From contig MU404074.1 in NCBI GenBank assembly GCA_022695795.1, positions 124,001-188,000 of the forward strand: a stretch of 64,000 bases of DNA. Reading direction: 5' to 3'. Source of the DNA: Biscogniauxia marginata. Taxonomy: Eukaryota > Ascomycota > Sordariomycetes > Xylariales > Xylariaceae. Shown piece after piece: positions 1 through 11,068 of the stretch. The notes beneath the pieces are model-generated. The model ran no database searches. It was not told where the DNA came from and was given only the letters and a program-made list of their open reading frames with translations. Made by a program: the position numbers and the translations under genes. Every line of letters begins with the position of its first letter. The stretch's first letter is position 1.

Positions 1-538
1 GGCACGGACCCTAGTTCGTTCGTTCGCTCTATCTCTTGACTTGCCCGAGGACTGCTTTTCTGAGAAGTTCACGCATCCAGACGCCGCCTTTGCGCTGAAC
101 TACTACCCGCCCATCCCCTCGCCGGGGTCATCAGTAACGCACGACAAGGATAAGGAGACACAAGTCTCGATTGGCTCGCACACAGATTTTCAACTTTTCA
201 CCATCTTGTGGCAGGACAGCAACGGCGGGCTGCAGGTGCTGAACAGGCAGGGGCAGTGGATCAACGCGCGGCCGACCCCAGGGACGTTCGTGATCAACAT
301 CGCGGACTACCTCCAGCGCATTACCAATGACCGATACGTTAGCACAGTACACCGGGCACAGAACTGGGGCGAAAATGAGAGGATTAGTATGCCGTTCTTC
401 TTCGGCTTTAACCTGAACGAGAGCTGTGGAGTGCTGGATAGCTGCGTAGCGGAGGGAGAGGAGAAGAAGTATGACGAGATAAGCTGCAAGGAGTGGGTTC
501 AACGGAGGGCAAGAGCTATGCATAATATTGACGCCTAA
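1..538 (+). CDS. 2-oxoglutarate/Fe(II) dioxygenase, isopenicillin-N-synthase-like, 5'-truncated by window edge
   Basis: The frame is open from the first bases of the window to a TAA at 536-538, so this is the C-terminal ~178 residues of a longer protein (family length about 330-380). The iron ligands are visible: HTD in SHTDFQLFTIL (codons near 177-210), and the distal His in STVHRAQNW followed by the 2-oxoglutarate-binding RxS in ERISMPFFF. The stretch DYLQRITNDRYVSTVHR is typical of fungal and plant DIOX enzymes. These enzymes hydroxylate, desaturate or ring-close small molecules in the cytosol, using 2-oxoglutarate and O2. It lies about 1 kb upstream of a terpene cyclase on the same strand, which suggests a tailoring role in that pathway (inference). 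No intron or frame break is seen in the visible part. Confidence 0.9.
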   Translation, partial: ARTLVRSFALSLDLPEDCFSEKFTHPDAAFALNYYPPIPSPGSSVTHDKDKETQVSIGSHTDFQLFTILWQDSNGGLQVLNRQGQWINARPTPGTFVINIADYLQRITNDRYVSTVHRAQNWGENERISMPFFFGFNLNESCGVLDSCVAEGEEKKYDEISCKEWVQRRARAMHNIDA

Positions 539-1544
539 CATGAAAGGACATAACCAGGAAAGTTGTCCTCATACTCGTAGCTACGATGGGTTTGATCCTG
601 TATTTAGTTGAACTTGTGGACGATCAGGGCGCTTTCATGCCAATAGCCACCACAAAGCGAGGCTAAACCTCTAATTCCATATAATATTCGCGATTGGCTC
701 ATAACAGTACATGGATTTATCTTGATCTTAGTGGTGCCAATCTCCGTCCCACCAAGGGGACGACGAATTTTGTTGCTTCCCCTCTTGTATGTATGACTGC
801 GGTATATGCTGTTACGTCGCAATTCCTTGTATAACATTAATTGGCATTAGGTTGACGCGCGTCTTCAGTCCTCTATGCAAATGTTCTTGTGATATCTTAT
901 CATCTCTTGCTAATGATGATGCTTCTGCCAAGTTCATCACTATTTTGTATATCATTGGCATGACGAGCTTCTGCTTGTAGGATCCGTTGTGCTGTGTAAC
1001 GGTGTGTTACATTCTATTAGCAGATACAACCGAGTGCTGCATATGTCTGTAACGTTTCTATCGCTGGCAACCTTGAGTAAAATCCAAACCGGTCAAGAAG
1101 CAAGAATGCGGCGTGGATCGAATCGACTCTGCCGAGTTCTTGATACTATCCAGATGGCAATGGATCTCCAGTGATTATTATTGCAGCCTACCTACTCTGG
1201 GGACTAAAAGGGTCCTATCTTATTTACCTACCCTATGTAGAAGAGGTAGGTGGGAAGTGGAACTGAATCTAGACTACTTGCAATAATACCTCAAGATACC
1301 AAGCTTATTCTCCTAATTAAATCATCAAATATGGAAAATTCAGGACCATTGTGCAGGATCTGTATAGTGATCCAACCGTAGATGATTCTCGCCCTGTGAT
1401 AATTGATCGTGAGTAACAGCTATTTTACCGGAAAGTCCGGAGCCTTCGAAAACGGCCTCTCTAAGTTTTAACTCTCTATTTTATTTCCCTACGTCTTTAA
1501 TGTAATTGTATCAGCGACTTCTGTTGTATACTCCAACACTTACT
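539..1544. other. Intergenic region upstream of the terpene cyclase
   Basis: About 1 kb between the oxygenase stop and the cyclase start. I see no coding sequence with recognisable domains. A short inverted arrangement of CCTACCTAC and GTAGGTGG lies around 1188-1255. It presumably contains the oxygenase terminator and the cyclase promoter, but no site can be assigned with confidence. Confidence 0.4.
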
Positions 1545-3134
1545 ATGCGTACGACTACTTGTGAAGGAGGTGTGGCTCCTCTAGACGACCAGCATTTACC
1601 ATCTGTGGGCTACACACGGAAGCAGTTGGTGGCTCTCATAAGGGGTTCTCGGATAACTATTCCCGACTTAGAGCTCTTAATGAGTCATTGGCCACACGGT
1701 GTTCATCCTGACATTGATAAGCTTGAGCAAGATGTGCAGAGGTCGCTTGAATCGTAGGTGAAAATGAACATTCTACGCGTTTACTATATTCTAATCTATT
1801 ATACCAAGTATCTTCTCCTCGAATCGTGACAATTCTAGGCTTCAAAAGATGAATGCAACCAAAGTTGCCTTATTTGGTGCTTCGTGGTGGGCGTACGCAC
1901 CGCTTGAGAATTTGCGAATCGCGACTCAGTTATCAATCTGGGTACGAATTTGGACTTCTCTCGTGCTTGAAAATCAATAAGACCCGCTGACATTATCATG
2001 AAGCTTTTTGTATGGGACGATGGTACGTGAATCTTTAAATATAATCACGAATCGGTCTCTTGACAAATAACAGAAACAGACTCGTCGGAGTTCTCTGCTA
2101 TGGTTCATGACTTTGCCAAAGCCTCTCGTTTTCGAGCAGAAACTGTTTCCTATCTGCGCAAGAGTCTGGCACGAAGCAGCAAGGGCGAGGCCACGGAAGC
2201 AAGCACCAATCCTATTATTACATGTTTTGGACCAGTCGGGGCGGCTATTTCAAAGGCATGTAATGATCGTATGTCCACAACAGCTAAAGACTTATTCGAC
2301 ACACTAAAAAAAAAAAAAATATGTAGGCCAGGTGAAGAGGTTTCTTGATGAGTTACTCTACTTCGTTGAAATGTGCGAGGATGAGCAAAAGTCTCAGACA
2401 ACACCACACCTGCCCACCATTGAAGAATACATGCGGAGGCGTATGGGATCGAGTGCAGTGAGAGTATGCATGGCTATTATGGAGTAGGTTAATCATCCTC
2501 CTTTACTATATGCCTAAATCAGAGAGCTGATATCTGGCAAGATATGCCAGCGGGATCACGTTGAGCGAACAAATTCTGAATGATGCCTCAATGCAAGTCA
2601 TTTGGCATGAGACGAATATGATCATATCGACGTGAGTGTATATAGTGCTACTAAGAAGCATGCTTTCACTTATAATAATAATAATAGGACTAATGACATC
2701 CTGTCAATCAAAAAAGAGATTGTATGGTAAAATCCAGGCACCTTCTAATTGCTTTTGAATAACCAATTATAGGCTCAGTCACAAACCGACACTTTGATAC
2801 CCCTTCTCCTCACCCAGCTCGGAAGTGTTCAGGCAGCTGTCAACCAGGCCGTGGAGATAGTTAGATTGTCGATTCATCGATTCGAGGCCGCGGAACAGAA
2901 TATCCTCCAACGCTATTCATGTGCCCCTGACGTACAAGCAGACATACGGAGATACGTAGAAGGGTGTAAATTTGCTTGCACGGCAAATCTAAAGTGGAGG
3001 TAAGCACTCTTATAGCAGTGAACAACTTATTTTAAGGATACATTTTAATACTTCAGTATGTATCAAGCTTAACTTCTGGGCGATACAAACTCAACTGCAC
3101 GTCATTGGCCGGTGGGTTGGACATCACACTTTGA
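1545..3134 (+). CDS. Class I sesquiterpene cyclase (terpene synthase), nine exons, 366 aa
   Basis: Predicted to cyclise a prenyl diphosphate, most likely farnesyl diphosphate, in the cytosol. Exons by splice consensus and frame: 1545-1753, 1839-1941, 2004-2022, 2074-2268, 2327-2483, 2542-2631, 2688-2721, 2773-2999, 3068-3134. They sum to 1101 nt with no internal stop. The aspartate-rich motif DDETD is residues 109-113 and the NSE-type motif NDILSIKKE is residues 260-268, both binding Mg2+ and diphosphate. A terminal SGRY (348-351) gives the conserved Arg-Tyr pair; the other possible last acceptor at 3056 would delete it, so I chose 3067. SIWLFVWDDE and CTANLKWS also match fungal sesquiterpene synthases. 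The start at 1545 is the first in-frame ATG of exon 1. Intron 4 carries a 13-A run. Product identity cannot be read from sequence. It anchors the putative cluster with the neighbouring 2OG oxygenase, GMC oxidoreductase and P450. Confidence 0.9.
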
Positions 3135-3531
3135 AAGCTTCATAAAGTCACGAGGGTCTTTACGTGGGGGTGGGGAGGAGTGCTCCATGCGTTACATAGT
3201 ATTTAAGTTAGGTTTTCGTGACTAGGTAGACTGGGGTCTCTTACATACATCAGTACAACTACAATCCATTCCTAGCGGAACCAGTCTCTACAGATATCGA
3301 ACAACAAATCCCTATCACCATCAGGTATCCATATAGGCGCTAATTAGGTACTATAACGTAATTAGCGAGGTCGCTTTTGTAACAACCATGGGCTATTGCA
3401 AATCTATTCTAAATGGTGTAGCACTCGAACATTTCTTTATCACTTTGAAGTCACACTGCCCTCGCACCTTACTTAGATACGATAGCCAGCCACTGAACTT
3501 TAGCTATATATAGTGTTGTGGGGTCCAGCCA
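3135..3531. other. Cyclase 3' flank
   Basis: No coding signal seen. It is bounded on the right by the terminal inverted repeat of the element at 3532. Confidence 0.35.
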
Positions 3532-4374
3532 CGGTTGACCATAAAGCTGAAATGGAAAAACCGATTTTTGGGTCAGGAAAACCACCACGTTTCGTGCAAG
3601 CTAGTTGCAAATACTCTTTATTAGAATAACAAGCACAGTGATACTACAATAAAAAATACAGTACGGCTGCAATTGCAATTAAAAGCACTTAGCACACAAA
3701 TGTATAACCCTTTATAAGTTATTATTAAGAGAGTTTTGACCTTATATAATGTTGAACCATTAAATGACGTACCTTTGCGTTGCTCCGTATCTGCGCGAGT
3801 TCTTAAGGATGTTAAAAAGAAGTATTCGGCTTAGGACGTTGTGGGGGTGGTATAAATCCAAGGCCCTTTAACATTAATACAACTTACACTCCCTCAACGT
3901 GTATATAGTGCAATGTTGAATTCTACGAAGATTTATCCGAACAGCCAATTCCAGTCATCGGCATCACTAGCTCGCCCCCTCTATTAACCCGTATTCGGAC
4001 CATCTAAGCCATGGTTGTTAGTCCTAGTAAGTACGGACTAGGGCTCCAGAAGCTATTACAATCAAGGCCGCATACGAGGTAAGTCATACCGAGCGACTTA
4101 TCAGCTTAAAAATCGAATGAAGAAGCGAAACCGAATATGGCGTTTATTTAATCGTGATAATAATACGCAATGAAATATTTAATTAATTTACCTTTGGATG
4201 TTATAATAGGTATTTGTGGAAAAAAGAACATTTCGTGATTACAAGTATGAGGTCTAGTAAAAAAAAGTAATTGGTTAAGTGCATACACTGTGGCTATTAG
4301 ACTGTTTTAGTGAATACGATGGGGTTAACCTGACCTGAAAATCGATTTTTCCATTTCAGCTTTATGGTCAACCG
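3532..4374. mobile_element. MITE-like non-autonomous DNA element with ~52-bp terminal inverted repeats
   Basis: The left end, 3532-3583, starts CGGTTGACCATAAAGCTGAA. It is matched with a few mismatches by the reverse complement of 4323-4374. The 791 bp between the full extents is AT-rich and shows no open reading frame of note, so the element would depend on a transposase supplied elsewhere. I could not find a matching target-site duplication: the left flank ends in CCAGCCA and the right begins GAGTCTCG. The superfamily therefore stays open. Its ends share the first five bases, CGGTT, with the larger inverted repeats at 14116 and 29225. Confidence 0.7.
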
Positions 4375-4995
4375 GAGTCTCGTCTAAGGCCAAACAAAGT
4401 TGGGGGTGGGGGTAAAGCTTGGGCATTCGTACAACGCAGCTTTTAGACTTACTTTTGGACAGGAGACCACGTAGATTTGGCGACATAGAACTTCAATAAC
4501 TTGCCTTTTCCATACATCATTCTCAGGCGATTGAAATATCTATCGTGCTAGTGTGATAAACGGCCGTCGCCTATTAGACTATGGTGGTTGATAGCCGTAG
4601 GCTGAGAGTACTTGCTCCCTTTGCCTCTCTGCACTTCGTACAACCATGGACAGGGGCACTTCGTTCCTATCCCTAGAACAATGGTTACAACTATTATATT
4701 CTTTATCAATACATTGTTGTAATTCACGTAACACTATTTAAATTAATATGATTAGATATCAAACAGGAAAAATATCATAATAATTCTTATAATGCGTTAT
4801 TACTATATACATCAAAGCAATGACTAATTACTTTAACTATGAGAGTCCCAGTTGGATAACAATTGGAAGCTTATACATGAGCTACAACAAGAATTACTTC
4901 ATTTGTTATCGCTAATATAAGCCTGCTGCGGAGACAATAACAACAAATAATCATGTGTACCCAATGTACTTGTAAATTGTGTGAAAGAGGCCATC
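4375..4995. other. Intergenic, AT-leaning
   Basis: Spacer between the MITE-like element and the stop codon of the minus-strand rhodopsin-domain gene. No feature supported. Confidence 0.35.
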
Positions 4996-6430
4996 TCAGG
5001 GTTGGTCATTGCTACTAACGATTGTCTCTTTCATAACAACTATCCCGTGATTCCCACCGCCGTTCTGCTGTCGGATCTGGGTAGCCTTTGAAGGCGGGAG
5101 CCCCGTAATGGAGAATTCTGTCTCTTGATTTCTCTTGGGCGAATTAACATATCCGAGTTCTAGAAGTTCATCGGAATCGTCGAACCTAGCATATCCACGA
5201 GACTTGATATTCGCACCTGATACACTCGATCCTCCAATTACCCGCCGCGCCATATCTGACTTGGCTTCAGATGTACCTTCGTGATTTGTGCCAAGAAAAG
5301 GTCGGAGTATCTTGTCAAGTAGTGGTCGAAGGAGGGGGCTACAGGAGATGATTATTGCTACAGCAGGTTCGGCGAGGGCGACTTCCTGACTTCTAGTATC
5401 GAACGTAAGGTCGAAGAAGTTAGTTTCCAAGAGGATTGGGATGCGGAGCGCAGCTATCACCAGAGTGCTATATACATATCGCAGTTAGTCATACTGCTTA
5501 GACGCACTGGGACAGGGGGAGAACATACACAATACCGCTGCTGAACACAGCTGCTAGAGCAACCTTGTAACGCTTGCCGATTTGCAGTTTCCAGAGGGAA
5601 GGTATCGGCAGAATAATGAGACATAGCTCGTTAAAGATATCGACGGCAGCAACAACTCCAAAACCGACGAATTGGTTCCCACAGGTGCCGCCGGCGTCAG
5701 AGTTCCAGTTCCTCTCTATGGGCCTACAAAGAAGGAGGCCGACCAGTATTGTCAAGATCATCCATAGCGTTGAGAAAGCTATAAGAAAGAAGCCAGCTAT
5801 TCGAAGTTTTCGGAAGGCGAAGATGCGCATGAGCAAGACCGTGATACTGATTTTGACGAAGCCCACCGACAAGGCGTACAGTACTTGTACCACGAAAATG
5901 GCCTGGCATAATCAGAATGCCTGTTCCGGCTTTCAGGGAGAGGAGAGAGGGATTGAGTATTTGAGAGCCATCATAATCCATACCTTGGAGAAGCGGACAA
6001 CGTGCCAGGCTTGGAGTTCGTCGATGTGGTGACCGGCGCCGCCGGCTACAACGGAGACGATGCAGGTAGCAACTTGGCCGTAGAAGAACGCGAGAGCGGC
6101 AATGTGAAGCCAGTCCTCCAACGCTATAGGTACATTCTTCAAGCGGCGGCAATACAATCGCACTATAGTCGTTAGTTATCCCAGCGATACAAACCTTTGG
6201 GGTTTTTTTTTTAATTCGATGTTGTTTGTTGTGGCCAACTATCCGAAATAAATCAGTTGCTGAATGAACATGAACTTACTAGCAGTCCAAACTCCGGTAA
6301 GCAGAGTAAGAAAGACTCCCTCGACAATTAGGCCCACTCCGCCGGAAGACAAAGGAACCAAATCGCTTTCAATCTTGCTTTCCTGCGTGGTGCCATTGCC
6401 AGTGTTGATGAGACGTGGATAGACATCCAT
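4996..6430 (-). CDS. Integral membrane protein with fungal rhodopsin (PTH11/SatP-type) domain, 391 aa
   Basis: Four exons on the minus strand: 6430-6280, 6162-5984, 5902-5529, 5467-4996, totalling 1176 nt. Introns use GTAAGT, GTATGG and GTATGT donors, and intron 1 has a perfect CTAAC branch site. The protein begins with a short acidic N-terminus. About seven hydrophobic segments follow, including GLIVEGVFLTLLTGVW (TM1), WLHIAALAFFYGQVATCIV, ISITVLLMRIF and FVGFGVVAAVDIFNELCLII. The CxxxxERNWN-like stretch in LCRPIERNW is typical of the fungal rhodopsin-domain family. A hydrophilic cytosolic tail of roughly 110 residues ends the protein. The family is usually linked to surface sensing (PTH11-like) but most members are uncharacterised. 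It lies between the terpene cyclase and the GMC oxidase; membership of the cluster is uncertain. Confidence 0.85.
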
Positions 6431-7515
6431 TTCGACGCTGACAGGCGTACTTGGTAACGTGGCACTTGGTAATGATCACCGTCTTTGAGATTAAGACCAT
6501 TTAGTTATGGGCGTCGGGATATATGAACAGAACAGTTAAGGAAAGGGCACCATGGGAGGGCACTAGGGAAGGCTGGAAATGATCGAGAGGCTACGAGACC
6601 TGATTCGAAGTCTCGGGGTGGCAACATCGTTTGCGTTCAGGGGACTTCCAGGGTATCATAATAATGTAGCCGTGCCTGTTTTGTCCTTCGCCGTAATCAC
6701 CGATAGTTTGAGACGCGGGAGGATCAAGAGGCTTATGCAGGTAATCGTTGGAGATTCCAAGTTACAGCTGATATGCTCCAAGAATCCGCCAACCTTCTTG
6801 GAGTGGTGTATTGGCGTTGGGGGCCAGGCAGGGAAATAAATGATAAAAATAAGCATGATGGTGGCCTTGAATACTATAGGTATGCACTAATGGTTACTTC
6901 GAAGGCGGAATGTAACCGGAAGTGCGATACCTGCGCAGCGTTTACCTATCCCTTACAGCTTGCGAGTTATGCTAGCCTATATCTTATAACATTCCTAGAT
7001 AGGTATTCTAAATGCATTCTTACATTCTAAAGACACCCTTACGCCAAATGAGGGGTTGAGCCAGTTACACAGATATTACGAGCCCAGAGCCTTATTAATG
7101 TTTCCGATAGGTCATATTCCTGTCTAATAGTTACACTGATCTTACAAGCATTGCCAGTCGTTCCGATAGGCCATATTTGTGCCCAAGTTCTGTCCCCGTG
7201 AGCAGTTGGTGATCAGATCTCAATCTAAGCATGTTGTTGGCCAATCTTGCATATACTATTGCTAGTCCCAGCCTTCTATGAAAGAGGACTGGCGGCTAGG
7301 GCCTGCCTGAGCTATCTATTCATTATTGGCACAGTTATATAGTTTTATTATCACCTTTCTTCCACTTGAACAATCCCTAAAACTCTAATCCTCAGACTGA
7401 CACGAGATCTCCCCTTTGTTTACTTAATCCAGTACAGGTCCCACCCTCTGCCTTATCCACCTCCAAAGGAAACCTACACACTTCATTAGTCACGACGGCT
7501 ACTTCGTCATTAACA
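6431..7515. other. Divergent intergenic region (promoters of rhodopsin-domain and GMC genes)
   Basis: Shared upstream space of two divergently transcribed genes, about 1.1 kb. Short open frames here have no recognisable domain. CT-rich stretches just before 7516 are typical of fungal promoters. No specific operator identified. Confidence 0.4.
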
Positions 7516-9319
7516 ATGGTCGCCAGTGAAGGGTGGGATTACATCATTGCTGGCGGTGGTCTGGCTGGCTGTGTGCTCGCAAACCGACTCGCACAGTATC
7601 AAAGCTCTGCCCGCATCCTGGTCATCGAAGCAGGCCCGGATGTCAGCGGCAACAAGGACATCCTCCAATATAATTCACTAAACTTCATCGGTGGAAAGTT
7701 TGATTGGGGATACAAGACTGTCCCCCAGAAGCATTACGATGGTCGACAGGTTGATCTCCCATCCGGTCGAGCTGTTGGAGGCGGTTCCGTCATCAATGGA
7801 TGTGAGTCTACCACTCCTAGCGAAGTCAGTCCCGGCTGAGCAACTCGGCCTTGTATTTATCTAGTTTTTTTCACAGACTAACACAAGCTAGGCGGATGGT
7901 TTAGGGGCTCTAAAGCCGATTTTGATAGCTGGGCCGAGGTTGTCGACGACAATCGTTGGAGTTATGAAGGACAGCTACCATACTTCAAGATGACCGAGAG
8001 GTGGTATAATGGTGAAAACGCTGAAAATCATGGCCAGGACGGCAGACTTCAGATTGAATCGCCAAGTTCAACAAAGCGTATTTACCCCTTGGCTGGTGTC
8101 ACAGAGCAGGCTTGGGAAGAGGTTGGCGTACACAAGCTTCCCGGCAACGACATGAATGCCGGAGAAAACCTCGGGTTTGGCGAGCTTAACGAGAATCGTT
8201 CTCATGGAGCTCGCCAGATAGCACCGTTTGCATATCCCCTAGATGGAGAAGGGATCACGGTGTTGGCGGACACGCTTGTGGGATCGGTACTAGTGGATAC
8301 GAACGATGGTGTTCGAGCCACTGGCGTCCGACTAGCTGACGGGATTGAGATTCACTCGAAAGCAGTGATCCTAGCCGCTGGTGCTTATCGAACACCTCAA
8401 CTACTCATGCTTTCCGGCTTGGGACCTAAAGAGACGCTGGAAAAGCACGGCATCGAGACTAAAGTCGACATCCCGCAGGTCGGAAAGAACTTCAATGACC
8501 ATATCATGGTGCATCTCAACTGGAAGCTCAAAGATCCATCTAAAGGGCATGCTCTTGGCTCAAGCAATCCGCTGTTTGCCAATCCAGAATTCGCGATGGG
8601 CAATCCCTTGAGTCACGTTGCGTGCACCGATATTCCTCGCGATGGCCTGGAGGCTGCTATTGCCAAGGATGAAGGCAAAGTTGAGCCAGACCACTACCTA
8701 CTCAAGAGACACTGGGCGATGATGGAGAATCTGGTCATGTACCTTGCTGTCCCCCCTCTCAGCATCGACGGGACGCACATCAGTAATGCACTCATGGCGA
8801 TGAAGCCTACATCCCGCGGAATGGTCACCATCGCATCAAAGGACCCTGCCGACGCTCCGCTTCTCGACCCCAACTACTACGCTACGGAGGTCGACAAGTA
8901 CGTTTGGCGACATTCTCTGCGTCAAATCACTGCTTTGATGACGGGAGACACAGCCTTGGGCCGTGAGGTTTCAGGGGAAACACCGCGCCCGGGATTCGCA
9001 CCATTGATAGTCGATGCCAGCGACGAGTACCTCGACAGCAGAATGAGAGCTCAAGGAATGTAAGTTGCCCCCCTTGTCCCGATGGATTCCAAATGATTAC
9101 TAATCCAAGGATTCTCTCCTTAGATCTACTTTCCACGGATCTAGCACTTGCTCGATGGGCACGGTGGTGGATTCGGGACTTAAGGTGAAAGGCGTTCAGA
9201 ATCTATGGATCGCTGATGCCTCCGTATTTCCTATCTCGATCGGCGCTCACATCCAAGCTGCCGTGTATGCGCTGGCAGAGCAGGCGGCGGTCATCATATC
9301 AAAGGATAACAGCGCTTGA
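7516..9319 (+). CDS. GMC-family FAD-dependent oxidoreductase, 549 aa
   Basis: Three exons, 7516-7801, 7892-9059 and 9124-9319 (1650 nt), with GTGAGT and GTAAGT donors. The N-terminal FAD-binding Rossmann motif is AGGGLAG at residues 12-18, followed by VIEAGPD. GMC signature 1 is GRAVGGGSVIN (84-94), and the FAD-contacting AAGAYRTPQLLMLSG lies mid-protein. The C-terminal domain has FHGSSTCSMG with His489 and GAHIQAAVYALAEQ with His527, which match the two active-site histidines of glucose-oxidase-type enzymes. The reaction is oxidation of an alcohol or similar group with reduction of FAD and O2. No signal peptide is apparent, suggesting an intracellular, secondary-metabolism type enzyme rather than a secreted sugar oxidase. 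It faces the P450 tail-to-tail and is a likely tailoring oxidase of the terpene cluster (inference). Confidence 0.9.
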
Positions 9320-11068
9320 TTCACATTGTATCGTACCACCGCTCGTTAGATAGCTACTAGCTATAGATGCAAGTTGGGGATTCAATGAATTGTCGGCTCA
9401 AGTGACCTGGAGTGTTTGCATGTGGTGTGCACTTGATGTGATACTAAACTTGGTGATACCAATTCTCGCATCTCTATGTCCTCTTTCTTGAGTCTCAACC
9501 AAACCCACAGCCACCATTCATATTCCAACGTATTCTAAGTTTCTCTTTATAACCCTATATAAAATTCAATACCGAGTACATGTCGTAAATCGGTCAATTG
9601 TATGGTCTCTAGCTGCCTCTCGGTGCAAGGTTCGATATCTACGCCCTTCGAATTGTCCCTTTTGCTTCTTTTCTTTTTTCTTTCAGCCTTGGCGGGCAGA
9701 AGAAAGACCATGCCCCCACCCCCAGAGAAATGAGGAGGCACTATCAGATTGCTATGATATATCAGGTCGTGTGTTGTCCACTCATTTTTGCTGCGAGAAC
9801 TGTGGTTGGTCACAAGTCGCCAAGTAGGCGCTGGCCGGGCTGGATGGGACATACGCGTCAAGCCTGTTAGGAATTTCACCCACGACTTGGCCAAGGAATA
9901 ACTCTCTGAGACCACTATTAGGTATCGCATGCTGTTGTACCACCTTCCATGTATGTTGGTAGGAACAGCCCCCCAGTCGGGTCTCTTCAGTGCCCGCATG
10001 CCAAGTCCATGCGTGCTCCGTAAGCCGGGACCATAAACTCCACGATCGATATTGTACCACAGAGCGTGACTGTGTGACAACATTAACTTACCGGTAGTGC
10101 GAAGGAATACATACAATGTAACTGCCAGTGTCATCACAGGATGCCATTTCAGCTAAGGATTATGACCTTTATCTGTGAGCAATCGCTGAGCAACATACGG
10201 TCGCATACAGGCTGCGGGAATCGTGTCGGTGAAATCCTTCCGGAGACAACGGCTACCAGGTTCCCGTCCCGGTGACAGACAGATCTGTCGATGACACGTT
10301 ATGCTTATTTGCATTGCTGAAGCGCATTGCGCCCTTTTTCATGTGTTCGCAGCTTTCTGCCGAAAGATGCCACAACAGTCTGGGGTGTGATACAGAGTAA
10401 CGAGACACGACACCGTCCCGTCTTACATACATGTCTTGGCTGGTTGCATACACGGATGAATTATGCGGTCCCTGCCTAAAAAATACCATACATCAATTAT
10501 CCCCTATTGGTAGCTGAGCTGTTTGGCCTATTCCGACGATGCATGGGACTTTCAATGGCTGCATGTCATATGATGGTATATCGCAAAATGTCGGGGAAAG
10601 AAGGATTGCTGTTGTTAATTTTGGACTATAGTATTGAAGTTGGAATAGCCAAGGAGTCACAGAGCGGCACAGGATAAGGTTACGTCTGGGATAGGGGTTG
10701 GGTATAGCCCACTAGATAGCCTGCCTAGATGCAGTTGGAGCATAATGCTGAGACTACGGAAGGAATTACCAAGCAGTTATTGCGTGAAGAACTAGATCTA
10801 AGGGTGCACGAAGAAGGGGTACTGTTGCACCGAATCGTCACCTTTACTGCCCGTCTTACCCGGTATGACTTGTTCCATCACTGCCGTGAGCCCGTAGTCC
10901 TAATGCCACCTGTCATAGAGGTCTAAGAGTCTCGATTGTGATAACTACTTCGTCGTTTAGGCTGAACTACCACTGATTCCAACATACTTTCGGCCTGCCC
11001 TAATCACATCCATGTGACAATATTGCTGATAACAGGAGACAAAACATGAAGTACTCGAGCGGCGTACT
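9320..11068. other. Intergenic between convergent GMC and P450 genes
   Basis: 1.75 kb between two stop codons. A 196-codon minus-strand open frame at 9547-10137 has low-complexity composition and no motif I recognise; I treat it as chance. Nothing else supported. Confidence 0.4.

Noticed and set aside
3057..3072. Earlier last-exon acceptor for the terpene cyclase (ending WSMYQA)
   Set aside because: Would delete the conserved Arg-Tyr pair; the acceptor at 3067 restores SGRY and a normal C-terminus.
9547..10137. 196-codon minus-strand open frame between the GMC and P450 genes
   Set aside because: Mixed, low-complexity composition with no motif, no intron signals and no neighbours implying a gene; an open frame of this length is expected about once by chance in the window.
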